DNA from: CBDFGS01 sp965247255
GTDB taxonomy: Bacteria; Chloroflexota; Dehalococcoidia; Lucifugimonadales; CAUZJF01
Length of the DNA: 64,000 nt
Direction: 5' to 3'
Assembly (NCBI GenBank): GCA_965247255.1
Contig: CBDFGS010000013.1
Location: 62,001-126,000, forward strand
In this document: in pieces, positions 42,966 through 51,065 of the stretch
How the letters are laid out: each line of letters opens with the position of its first letter
How positions within the stretch are numbered: position 1 is the first letter of the stretch
Notes under the pieces: generated by a model
The model's input: the letters and a program-made list of their open reading frames with translations, nothing else
What the model was told of the DNA's origin: nothing
The model's database searches: none
Program-made: the position numbers and the translations under genes

Positions 42966-43808
42966 ATGAAAGTACTTTTCCTGGAGGATGTGAGCGGGGT
43001 CGCCCAAGGGGGCGAGGTCAAGGACGTCAAGAACGGCTTCGCGCGTAACTACCTCCTGCCCCAACGCCTGGCTGTCCTGGCAAATGCCGACGCGATGCAG
43101 CGTGTAAACCGCCTCAAGCGTCAGGCCGAGGAGACACGTCTCAAGACGCTTTCTGATATGCGAGCCCTGGCTGAGGAGATGGACGGGGTGCAGGTTAATG
43201 TAGAGATGCGCGCCGGGGCCAGTGGCCGCCTCTACGGCTCGGTGACCAACGCCGTCGTGGCCGCCCAGCTCTCCGAGATGACCGGCCGTGAAGTCGACCG
43301 TCGGACCGTCGAAATCGCCGAGCCTATTCGCGAGACAGGCCGGTTTACGCTCCGCATGCGGCTGCATGCGGATGTGGACGCGAACATTATCGTCCTTGTC
43401 CATCCAATGGACGCGGACCCTGAAGAGTTCCTCGCCAGCATCGTAGAAAAGGAAGAGCGGGCCGCCGGGGCAGGGGAGTCGGACGAGGCAGAAGGCGAGG
43501 CCCAGGACGCCTCCGCCGAAGCTGAAGCCGAGGCCGTCTCTGAGGAGGCGGAGAGCCCCGCCGACGAGGCCGAGAGCCCGGCCGACGCGGCTGAAGCCGA
43601 AGTTGCCCCGTCCGGAGACGCGGAGAGTGCCGAGGCCACTTCCGACGATGCCGAGAGCCCGGCCGAGGGCGAAGCCGAAGATACCCCGTCCGGAGACGCG
43701 GAGAGTGCCGAGGCCATTTCCGACGACGCCGAGAGCCCGGCCGAGGGCGAAGACGCCGTGTCCGACGAAGCGGAGAGCGCCGAGGCCGAGTCAAAGTCCG
43801 CCGACTGA
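42966..43808 (+). CDS. rplI: Ribosomal protein L9 with long acidic C-terminal extension
   Basis: The first ~150 residues are standard bL9: MKVLFLEDVSGVAQGGEVKD, KNGFARNYLLPQRLAV, then the C-domain (GRLYGSVTNAVVAAQL, HADVDANIIVLVHP). bL9 binds 23S rRNA near the L1 stalk. The remaining ~130 residues are unusual: an Ala/Glu/Asp/Ser-rich tail with imperfect repeats such as SGDAESAEA-SDDAESPAEGE. The protein is 280 residues, against a usual ~150. It is followed by dnaB, as in many bacteria. Start at ATG 42,966; the longer upstream frame has no L9 similarity. Confidence 0.93.
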   Translation: MKVLFLEDVSGVAQGGEVKDVKNGFARNYLLPQRLAVLANADAMQRVNRLKRQAEETRLKTLSDMRALAEEMDGVQVNVEMRAGASGRLYGSVTNAVVAAQLSEMTGREVDRRTVEIAEPIRETGRFTLRMRLHADVDANIIVLVHPMDADPEEFLASIVEKEERAAGAGESDEAEGEAQDASAEAEAEAVSEEAESPADEAESPADAAEAEVAPSGDAESAEATSDDAESPAEGEAEDTPSGDAESAEAISDDAESPAEGEDAVSDEAESAEAESKSAD

Positions 43809-43893
43809 AGGCCTCCCCAAGCCGGCCTGTCCAGTCTTGACGCCGTCTCCTCCTCCTCGCTGAGGAAGAGAATAGATTGAGGGTTGACCGAGC

Positions 43894-45273
43894 GTGTACG
43901 CTGAGCGTCTTCTTCCCAACGAGCCCGAGGGCGAAGACGCCGTCCTCGGCTCTATCCTGATCGACCACGAGGCGCTCACAAGCGTTTCCTCGTTCCTCAA
44001 GTCCAGCGACTTCTACCAGGCCAAAGCGAGGTGGTGCTACGAGGCATACCTTGCCCTCTTCGAGCGCGGAGAGGCTATCAACCAGGTCACCGTCGCCCAC
44101 GAACTCTCCCGTCACGAGCGGCTCGAAGAGGTGGGCGGGACGGCGTACCTGGCGCATCTCGTGCGCACAGTCCCCACCTCGGTGCACATCGAGCACTACG
44201 GTAGGATAGTGCAGCGGGCCTCTGTCATGAGGCAGCTCATCGGGGCCGCCAACGATATCGCCGCCATCGGCTACGATAGCCCCGCCGACGTCGACAGCGC
44301 GCTGAGCAAGGCTGAGGACCTGCTCTACGGGGTGCGCACCGGCCGGGGCACCCGCGATTTCCTGCACATTCGGGAAGTCCTCGACACCTACATGGAGGAT
44401 ACGGCGACCCTCGAGCTCGACGGCGACCGCCACCTCGCCCCGATTCCCACCGGCTTCGTCGACATCGACAAGCTCCTTGGAGGTGGCCTTCAGCGCTCCG
44501 ACATGTTCGTGTTGGCCGCCCGGCCGAGCCTTGGCAAGAGCACGCTGGCCTTCAATATCGCCCGGCACGCCGCCCAGCAGGGCGCCCGCGTCGCCGTTTT
44601 CAGCCTGGAGATGAGCGCGGAGCAGATAGGGTTGCGCCTCATCGCCGGCGAGGCCAACGTCGACAGCCACCGCCTGCGTACGGGCCTGGTCAGCGAGGCC
44701 GAGCGTCAGCGGGAGCTCGATGCCATCGGTGTGCTTTCCGAGCTGCCAATCTATATCGACGACACGCCAATCCAGGGCGTGGTCGAGATGAGAGGGAAGG
44801 CGCGCAGGCTCCAGAGCGAGCGCGGCATCGACCTCCTTATCGTCGACTACCTGCAGCTTATCTCCGGCCCCAGCGGGAGAGCCGAGAACCGCGTCCAGGA
44901 CATGGGTGAGATCTCACGCTCGCTCAAGGGCATGGGCAGGGACATGGATGTCCCGGTACTGGCCTGCTCGCAGCTCAGCAGGGCCCCGGAGCAGCGCCCC
45001 TCGCACCGCCCTATCCTCTCAGACCTGCGCGAGAGCGGCAGCATCGAGCAAGACGCGGACCTGGTCGCCTTCATATATCGGGAAGACGCCTACGTCACCG
45101 AGGAGGAATGGGGGAACCGCAGGCCCAGCGAAGCGTATCCCAAGAACGTAGCTGAAATCATCGTCTCAAAACACAGGAACGGCCCCACCGGCACTATCCG
45201 CCTCTACTTCCGGAACGACGTGGTGCGGTTCGAGAGCCTGGACCAGCGCGTCGGCGAAAGGGAGTATGCTTAG
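43894..45273 (+). CDS. dnaB: Replicative DNA helicase DnaB
   Basis: A 459-residue hexameric helicase that unwinds the fork and recruits primase. N-terminal domain begins LLPNEPEGEDAVLGSILID; the RecA-like C-domain has Walker A LAARPSLGKSTLAFNIA, VFSLEMSAEQIGLRLIAGE, Walker B LLIVDYLQLISG and the arginine-finger region SDLRESGSIEQDADLVAFIY. Start GTG at 43,894. Its stop overlaps the DnaD-like gene, making a rplI-dnaB-dnaD-dnaC-type cluster. Confidence 0.96.
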   Translation: MYAERLLPNEPEGEDAVLGSILIDHEALTSVSSFLKSSDFYQAKARWCYEAYLALFERGEAINQVTVAHELSRHERLEEVGGTAYLAHLVRTVPTSVHIEHYGRIVQRASVMRQLIGAANDIAAIGYDSPADVDSALSKAEDLLYGVRTGRGTRDFLHIREVLDTYMEDTATLELDGDRHLAPIPTGFVDIDKLLGGGLQRSDMFVLAARPSLGKSTLAFNIARHAAQQGARVAVFSLEMSAEQIGLRLIAGEANVDSHRLRTGLVSEAERQRELDAIGVLSELPIYIDDTPIQGVVEMRGKARRLQSERGIDLLIVDYLQLISGPSGRAENRVQDMGEISRSLKGMGRDMDVPVLACSQLSRAPEQRPSHRPILSDLRESGSIEQDADLVAFIYREDAYVTEEEWGNRRPSEAYPKNVAEIIVSKHRNGPTGTIRLYFRNDVVRFESLDQRVGEREYA

Positions 45274-45952
45274 CGTGGCCTTCGCCGGCTTTCCTCGGAA
45301 GGTGCGGTTCACCCCGGTGCCAAGTCCGCTCTTCGGCCCCTTGCTCGAGCAAATAGACGACCTAGCCGAGCTCAAGTGCACCCTCCGGGTCATCTGGCTA
45401 CTGCACGAGAAGCGAGGCTTTCCCAGGTACGTTACCCTCGCAGACCTCCTCGGCGACCGCGTGCTCGCCAAGGGCCTTAGGGGCGATGGGGACTCGCCAC
45501 GCGGGGCCATCGCGCGAGGCCTGGGCCTGGCCGTCGAGCGCGGTACTCTCCTGGCGTCCGAGAGTGGCGGTAAAGAGCGCATATACATGCTGAACACAGA
45601 GGCGGACAGGAAGGCCCTGGGCGATATGGCCGGCCGTCCGGCAAAAGAGGCACGCGCGCCCAGGTCCCAGCCCGCTCCGGAGTATCCAGTGGAGCGGCCA
45701 AACATATTCTCTTTGTACGAGGACAACATCGGAATGCTCAGCCCCATGATCGCCGAGGACCTCAAGGAGGCGGAAGAGGCCTACCCTGAGAAGTGGATAG
45801 AAGACGCGTTCCGAGAGGCGGTCGCCAACAACAAGCGGAGCTGGAGATACATCGAGACCATACTCGAGCGCTGGGCCAGAGAGGGAAGGAGCGATGGAGG
45901 ACCTGTCGGACATCCTAAAAAGGGTGGCTACAAGGACTACTTCCGGCGATAG
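45266..45952 (+). CDS. DnaD-like primosome protein
   Basis: A 228-residue product has an N-terminal winged-helix-like region (LKCTLRVIWLLHEKRGFPRY) and a C-terminal DnaD/DnaB_2 domain: NIFSLYEDNIGMLSPMIAED, IEDAFREAVANNKRSWRYIE with TILERWAREG. DnaD proteins open DNA for helicase loading in Gram-positives and Chloroflexota. ATG at 45,266 lies inside the dnaB end (8-bp overlap), and the following loader gene overlaps it by 59 bp, so the three are tightly coupled. Confidence 0.85.
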   Translation: MLSVAFAGFPRKVRFTPVPSPLFGPLLEQIDDLAELKCTLRVIWLLHEKRGFPRYVTLADLLGDRVLAKGLRGDGDSPRGAIARGLGLAVERGTLLASESGGKERIYMLNTEADRKALGDMAGRPAKEARAPRSQPAPEYPVERPNIFSLYEDNIGMLSPMIAEDLKEAEEAYPEKWIEDAFREAVANNKRSWRYIETILERWAREGRSDGGPVGHPKKGGYKDYFRR

Positions 45953-47300
45953 CTCCGGCCCCTTCGGCCCGGATGGAGTGGAGGACGGCGAGGAGCCGTG
46001 CCCGCGCTGTGGAGGCCGCGGCTGGCTGACCAACGACGTGCCGGTCGGCGACCCGGACTTCGGCGCCATCGTGACCTGCGACTGCCAGCAGGAGCGGCTG
46101 GACGAGGAACGGCACGCCCGGCTGATTCGCTACAGCAACCTCGGCTACCTCACGCGGTTCACCTTCGATACATTCACCCCGAAGGGGCTGCCAGACTCCC
46201 CGTGGGCCGGAGACCGGTACAGCGCGGCCTACCGCGCTGCGTCAGAGTTTGCCGAGCAACCCTCCGGATGGCTCGTGCTCGCCGGGCCCAGCGGCTCCGG
46301 TAAGACGCATCTCGCCGCCGCCGTCGGCAACCGCTCCATCGACCGGGGTCGACTCGTCTTCTTCTCCCACGTTCCCGACCTGCTCGACCACCTCCGGGCC
46401 GCCTTTAGCCCTGCCGCAGAGATGGGCTACAGCGAGCTTTTCGACCAGGTCAAGAGTACACCGCTTTTGATACTCGACGGCCTGGGAAGTCACAGCACGA
46501 CGTCGTGGGCCGACGAGAAGCTGCTGCAAATAATCAACCACCGTTACAACGCTCAGCTCCCGACCGTAATCACCGTGGCAGGCGATCTGGACGCGCTCGA
46601 CCCATACATACTGAGTCGGCTGCGCTCGCCGGGATTCAGCCAGGTAGCCGAGTTCATCTCCACCGGTCCCGAGCGGGCGCTCTCGATGGGCGGGATCGAG
46701 CCCCGCCTGCTCGATGTGATGACCTTCGATACGTTCGACGTGCGTGGCAACAACCCGACCGACAAAGAGCGGGCTAGCCTGGAGGCCGCGTTTGAAGCCG
46801 CAACGAGCTTCACCAGCGACCCCGATGGCTGGCTCACCATTTCCGGCGAGACCGGAGTCGGAAAGACTCATCTGGCGGTCGCAATCGCTCGCGAACGGCT
46901 CAAGAACGGCCAGCCCGTCTTTTTCGCCTTCGTTCCGGACCTGATGGACTATCTCAGGGAGGCTTTCAACCCCGAGAGCGCCGTCACCTATGACCGCCTC
47001 TTCGACCAGGTCAAGAACACCGAGCTCCTGATTCTGGATGACCTGGGAAAGGAGCGGAGCAGCGCCTGGGCTATCGAGAAGCTCTACCAGATCGTCGTGC
47101 ACCGACACAACGCGAGGCTGCCCACCGTCATAACGAGCATGCTGGGCTTCACGGACGAGCTCGATCCCATCACCTCGCGCGTCCAGGACCCCTCCGTCTC
47201 GTTGCTCCTCAAGATCGACGCTCCCGACTACCGCAACAAGAGTCTCCGGCCGCGAGGACAGCGCCGGACCGGCGCGCGCCGCCAGCCAGGCTCCAGATAG
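45894..47300 (+). CDS. DnaC/DnaI-like helicase loader with two tandem AAA+ domains
   Basis: A 468-residue protein, about twice the usual length. An N-terminal zinc module (CPRCGGRGW near residue 36, VTCDCQQ near 63) precedes AAA+ domain 1 (Walker A AGPSGSGKTHLAAAVG ~129, Walker B LLILDGLG ~191) and AAA+ domain 2 (Walker A SGETGVGKTHLAVAIA ~318, Walker B LLILDDLGKE ~377). Domain 1 has Gly in place of the second Walker B acid, so it may bind but not hydrolyse ATP. The two halves share FDQVK.T.LLILD and NARLPTVIT-like segments, showing internal duplication. It loads DnaB by inference from neighbours. Confidence 0.88.
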   Translation: MEDLSDILKRVATRTTSGDSSGPFGPDGVEDGEEPCPRCGGRGWLTNDVPVGDPDFGAIVTCDCQQERLDEERHARLIRYSNLGYLTRFTFDTFTPKGLPDSPWAGDRYSAAYRAASEFAEQPSGWLVLAGPSGSGKTHLAAAVGNRSIDRGRLVFFSHVPDLLDHLRAAFSPAAEMGYSELFDQVKSTPLLILDGLGSHSTTSWADEKLLQIINHRYNAQLPTVITVAGDLDALDPYILSRLRSPGFSQVAEFISTGPERALSMGGIEPRLLDVMTFDTFDVRGNNPTDKERASLEAAFEAATSFTSDPDGWLTISGETGVGKTHLAVAIARERLKNGQPVFFAFVPDLMDYLREAFNPESAVTYDRLFDQVKNTELLILDDLGKERSSAWAIEKLYQIVVHRHNARLPTVITSMLGFTDELDPITSRVQDPSVSLLLKIDAPDYRNKSLRPRGQRRTGARRQPGSR

Positions 47301-47342
47301 AGCCCGCCGGCGTAGCGGACCCAGGCAGCGCGATCCGTGCCG

Positions 47343-47364
47343 TAGGGGCGCTGCTTGCCGCGCC
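47343..47364. repeat. REP-like repeat, second copy
   Basis: TAGGGGCGCTGCTTGCCGCG matches 34,101. It is followed by CTCCCCCGGGGGGAG, a palindrome that may end the dnaB cluster transcript between the converging loader and pspA genes. Confidence 0.6.
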
Positions 47365-47475
47365 TGCCCACGGCCAAGGGCTACGCCTGTCCTGAGCTGA
47401 GAGCGAAGCTCCCCCGGGGGGAGGGGAGAAGGTTAGGCCAACCCTGGGAGAGCCTGATGAACGCGTGGCCCAGAG

Positions 47476-48216
47476 CTAGGTTAGCCCTGCGTCCGCCGTG
47501 AGGGACGGGGGACCGCCGAGTTCCTGCCTGAGCTCCGCCAGCTTCTCCTCCACCCCCTCGGGCCCCTCGTTCCCAGGGAACTCCGGCAGCGCCAGCGCAC
47601 CCGCGCCGGAGCGTCCGGGCATCTCCAGGACCCCGATGTCCACAAGCTGGTCGATGGCGGTGACTCGTGCCTGCATGTCCTCCGTGGTCTGCTCAGCGCG
47701 CTCCAGCGCGATTCCCAGGTCCGCCAGCTCGTCCGATACACCGCTCAGCGCCTCGTTGATCTTAACGTGGGCCTCCGCGGTGCTGAAGCGCGCTTCCAGC
47801 ACCTCCTGGCGGGCGAAGAAGGCCTCTATCTGCGTGGCCAGGCGCTGCTCTACCAGGACCAACATCCCCTCCTCCCGCTCCATCTCGGCGACCTGCTTGT
47901 CCAGGGCTTCCAACTCGGCGACCACCATGTGCCGTAGCTGGAGTGCGAACCGCGCCGAGTCCTCGCGGCCTGCGGCCAGCGCCCGCCGCGCCCGGTCCTC
48001 CAGCTGCGGTAGCCTCTGGCGGGCCTCGCCGGTCTTCGTCTCCAGGTGCGCCTTGGACCTTGCCACGTTGCCCTGCGCCTGGCGCACCTTCGCCAGCAAC
48101 CCCTGCTGCTTGCTATAGGCCGCCGAGAAGTCCTGCCGTGGGTCAGACGCAGGCGCCAGCAACACCTTCAGCCATATCTTGATCAGAAGTGTGAGTCGAC
48201 GCAGGATGGTCTTCAT
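47476..48216 (-). CDS. PspA/IM30-family protein, distal paralogue
   Basis: A 246-residue coiled-coil ESCRT-III-like protein: N-terminal amphipathic region (LRRLTLLIKIWLKVLLAPAS), DPRQDFSAAYSKQQGLLAKV, and long helices with AQGNVARSKAHLETKTGEAR, ARFALQLRHMVVAELEALDK and STAEAHVKINEALSGVSDEL. PspA proteins bind stressed membranes. It is the last gene of the four-gene minus-strand operon whose first gene (50,073) is its paralogue. The N-terminal segment is more hydrophobic than usual. Confidence 0.85.
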   Translation of the reverse strand: MKTILRRLTLLIKIWLKVLLAPASDPRQDFSAAYSKQQGLLAKVRQAQGNVARSKAHLETKTGEARQRLPQLEDRARRALAAGREDSARFALQLRHMVVAELEALDKQVAEMEREEGMLVLVEQRLATQIEAFFARQEVLEARFSTAEAHVKINEALSGVSDELADLGIALERAEQTTEDMQARVTAIDQLVDIGVLEMPGRSGAGALALPEFPGNEGPEGVEEKLAELRQELGGPPSLTADAGLT

Positions 48217-48255
48217 CTCAACTCCCTCTCTCCGTCTCTTCCTTCACCGCTCCCA

Positions 48256-49137
48256 CTAGGCTACCGGGCTGGTCTGTACGCCGGATGCTACCAGGTCCCT
48301 CTCGCCCCGGATTCCGCCGGAGACCGGGGCGTCGACCTGATTGGAATGGCTCTCTGCGGATGCCCTCCGCCTGTCTCGCTGGATTCGCCAATAGTAGGTG
48401 CCCAGGCCGCCCATGGCCGCGAGGGTGATCAGCCGCATCAGTAGGACCTTCAGCGTATCGATGCTGCCTCCGGCGAGGGAGTATCCTCCCACCGCCTTCC
48501 GGGCATTCTTTGCACCGATGGCCTTAGCTTGTTCCTTAGCCGCGGCAACGGCCGCAAGCGCCGCTTCATGTGCCTTGGCGGCCTCCTCGCTAGCAGCGCT
48601 AGGCGCAGCGGGGACCTCGGGTATGGGGACTGCCGCGATGGTCAAGTCGTATGCTGTGCCGTAGATCCTCGGCGATAGGTGCTCGGGGCCGTATATCGAC
48701 TCAGCCAATAGGCTCGTCCCTACGTAGGCCACCAGGGCCACCGTCGTGAACACTAGGGTTATCTTTCTCGGCATGACGAAGGCGAAAGCCAGAATGACGG
48801 GGAAATACAGCACGAAGAACGGGCTGAAGATACCCTTACCCCCAGGCCAGAAAAGCACCGCCGCCGTGATCACTCCGAGGTCAACCAGACCGACGGCCGC
48901 GATCAGCTTTGGGTTGGCTGGCCGCTCGATCAAGTACCTACCATGCAGGTAGAAGTTCACCGCCACAAGGACGACGACCGGAACGATCGCGACCGCGAGC
49001 TCGCTGGGTTTCTGAGTCACCCACAGGGTGAGCATGACACCCGCGGCGATTAGGAACCACCTCGCCCAGATCATCACTACTTGGCCAAAGAATACGTCTT
49101 CGGCCGCTTCTTGCTGTGTGCTCCTTAGCTGTTCCAT
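48256..49137 (-). CDS. Six-helix membrane protein between PspA paralogues
   Basis: A 293-residue protein with N-terminal helices like a sensor input domain (FLIAAGVMLTLWVTQKPSEL, IVPVVVLVAVNFYLHGRYL, KLIAAVGLVDLGVITAAVLF, FSPFFVLYFPVILAFAFVMP, ITLVFTTVALVAYVG). An Ala-rich external segment, one more helix and the YYWRIQRDRRR motif follow. The helices align with the neighbour at 49,176 (NFYLH, VFYFPAMLAF, YWRIERDRR). No kinase domain follows, so it may sense membrane state for the PspA proteins. Function inferred. Confidence 0.7.
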   Translation of the reverse strand: MEQLRSTQQEAAEDVFFGQVVMIWARWFLIAAGVMLTLWVTQKPSELAVAIVPVVVLVAVNFYLHGRYLIERPANPKLIAAVGLVDLGVITAAVLFWPGGKGIFSPFFVLYFPVILAFAFVMPRKITLVFTTVALVAYVGTSLLAESIYGPEHLSPRIYGTAYDLTIAAVPIPEVPAAPSAASEEAAKAHEAALAAVAAAKEQAKAIGAKNARKAVGGYSLAGGSIDTLKVLLMRLITLAAMGGLGTYYWRIQRDRRRASAESHSNQVDAPVSGGIRGERDLVASGVQTSPVA

Positions 49138-49175
49138 CTTCTTCGCTCCTTTCCGTATTCAGTGCCGGCAACCTA

Positions 49176-50024
49176 CTAGGCCTGCTGCCGGACCTCTGAC
49201 TTCAGCGCCTCTCTAAGCTGCTCGGCCGTGTTCCTCCGGTCACGCTCGATTCTCCAATACATCATTCCGCAGAAAGCGACCGCGCCCAGCATCAGCAGCC
49301 TCACGACGATCACCTCGGGGTCGTCGCCGCTAAAAGTAGACGACGCGATCAGTCCGTATGTAGCGATGGCGCCTCCGGCGAAGACCAGCGTCATCTGCGT
49401 CCCGAACGCGACTGAGAATGCGAGCATGGCCGGGAAGTAGAACACGTACACCTGCGAGTCGAACCCGCCCTGGGCCAGTACGATGAGCGAGACCGCGATG
49501 AGATCGGCTGCGCTTGCTCCGTAGACCACCCCGGCCAGCGCCGGACGATTGGTTAGCAGCTGGGTATGCAGGTAGAAGTTGGCGCCGGCGAGCCCGAGTA
49601 GCACCACGATGATCACGCGAAGATCACCGATGGCCTCCGGGTCCGGGTGTATCAGCGCGAGCGTGAGGCCCGCGACAACCAGCACCCACCGGGCTGCAAT
49701 AATCACGTGCTGTCCGGAGGACAGGTCCTGCGACGAGCCGGCCCCGCCCTTGAGCCAGTCGAAAAGGCCTGGGCTATCATTCCGCCTTCCACGGTCCACC
49801 TTGTTCTTCTTATCGCGATGGACCCTGGCCGGCCCGGCATGTTCGGTGTCCACCGGTTCGTCCGAGTACTCGCTGTCGACCATATCCACATGCGCGTCCG
49901 TATTCGACCGGGGACTCTGGCGTGGTGAGCGCGCCTGCTTCCTCACTCGCTTCATCTTGGCCCCGCAGTTTGTGCAAAACCGAGACTCCTCTGCGTTCTC
50001 CACTCTACAAATCGAGCAAAACAT
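49176..50024 (-). CDS. Zinc-ribbon membrane protein in PspA operon
   Basis: A 282-residue protein begins with a double-CxxC zinc ribbon (MFCSICRVENAEESRFCTNC), then a charged linker of ~90 residues, then six helices (IIAARWVLVVAGLTLALIHP, VIIVVLLGLAGANFYLHTQ, LIAVSLIVLAQ, VYVFYFPAMLAFSVAFG, LVFAGGAIATYGLIASS, LLMLGAVAFCGMMYWRIE) and a short charged tail. Homologous in its membrane part to the gene at 48,256. The ribbon could bind the PspA partner or nucleic acid. Lies between two PspA genes. Confidence 0.72.
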   Translation of the reverse strand: MFCSICRVENAEESRFCTNCGAKMKRVRKQARSPRQSPRSNTDAHVDMVDSEYSDEPVDTEHAGPARVHRDKKNKVDRGRRNDSPGLFDWLKGGAGSSQDLSSGQHVIIAARWVLVVAGLTLALIHPDPEAIGDLRVIIVVLLGLAGANFYLHTQLLTNRPALAGVVYGASAADLIAVSLIVLAQGGFDSQVYVFYFPAMLAFSVAFGTQMTLVFAGGAIATYGLIASSTFSGDDPEVIVVRLLMLGAVAFCGMMYWRIERDRRNTAEQLREALKSEVRQQA

Positions 50025-50072
50025 TGTTACCCCCTTTGTCTCTTTGGGAGTCCGTCTCCCAGAAGATATCGA

Positions 50073-50825
50073 CTAGCGTTTCGTTTCCTCTTCAGGTCCC
50101 GTTGCTAGCGCTGCCGGGGCGTCGCCCGGATTGAATCGCGCCTGGAGTGACGCCAGCTCCTGCTCCACCGTGTCGTCCACCGTCACTCGGTTGAGCTCTT
50201 GATCGACGGCGTCCCCGCCGCTCGTGGGCAGCGCCGGCAGGGAGCCGACTTCGAAGAGCGAGCCGATGGCGCTCGCCCGCGCCTCCATCCTGTCCGTCTT
50301 CTCCGCGGCCCTGCCGAGGGCCATACCCAGCTCCGCGAACTCCCCAGATACGCCGGAGAGCGCCTCGTTCACGCGCACGTGCGCCTGCGCCGCCGAGTAT
50401 CGTGCGGAGATCGCATCCCGTTTGGTGCGGAACTCCTCGACCTTCCCCGCTAACTGTTGCTCGGTATTGGTGAGCTTGCGTTCCTCTTGGGCCACCTCCG
50501 TAACCTGTCGGTCCAACCCCTCGAGCTCCGCCAGCACCGCTTGCTTGCGTTGAAGAGACAGTCGAGCCAGGTCAGATCGCCTGGAGCTCACCGCTCTGGC
50601 AGCCTGCTCCTCCAGCCGCGGCACCTTCTCCCGCATGGACTGCGACTGCCTCTCGAGCCGTACCTTGGCGGTTGCAACCTCCACCAGGCCCTGCTTGGTC
50701 CTGCGAAGAAGCTCCTGTTGCTGGTCATATGCGTAGTCGACCAGCTGGCGCGGGTCTTCCAGACGGTCCACGGCGGAGTTCGCCTTCATCTTGAACACCA
50801 TCAGGATTCGGGAAATCAGTCCCAC
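50073..50825 (-). CDS. PspA/IM30-family protein, proximal paralogue
   Basis: A 250-residue PspA with the standard start LISRILMVFKMKANSAVDRL, EDPRQLVDYAYDQQQELL, then QGLVEVATAKVRLERQSQSM, ARLSLQRKQAVLAELEGLD and YSAAQAHVRVNEALSGVSGE. A Pro/Gly-rich tail replaces helix 6. First gene of the minus-strand operon; GTG at 50,825 follows AAGGGGGTGAAGTT. Likely forms membrane-repair oligomers under envelope stress. Confidence 0.9.
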   Translation of the reverse strand: MGLISRILMVFKMKANSAVDRLEDPRQLVDYAYDQQQELLRRTKQGLVEVATAKVRLERQSQSMREKVPRLEEQAARAVSSRRSDLARLSLQRKQAVLAELEGLDRQVTEVAQEERKLTNTEQQLAGKVEEFRTKRDAISARYSAAQAHVRVNEALSGVSGEFAELGMALGRAAEKTDRMEARASAIGSLFEVGSLPALPTSGGDAVDQELNRVTVDDTVEQELASLQARFNPGDAPAALATGPEEETKR

Positions 50826-51065
50826 AACTTCACCCCCTTGCCAAAATTCCAGTTGGGACGATTGTTGCGTTTAGACGACGTGTCCAGTAGGTGCGGATGT
50901 ACCAATTTCACGTGGTACCGGTACCACTGCAAGTGGGGTCCGTCTCTCACAATGGTGGGGATGGCGGCCTTCTGCCGGACTCGCCTTTAGCCTGGCGAAG
51001 GCCGTTCTTGACCCCCCAAGCCTGAGGTGCTAGCTTTGTCAATAAGAACCTGAGGAGAGACGAGA

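Noticed and set aside
43387..44670. Minus-strand 427-residue frame opposite rplI and dnaB
   Set aside because: Spans two convincing + strand genes; Arg/Pro-rich part mirrors the acidic L9 tail.
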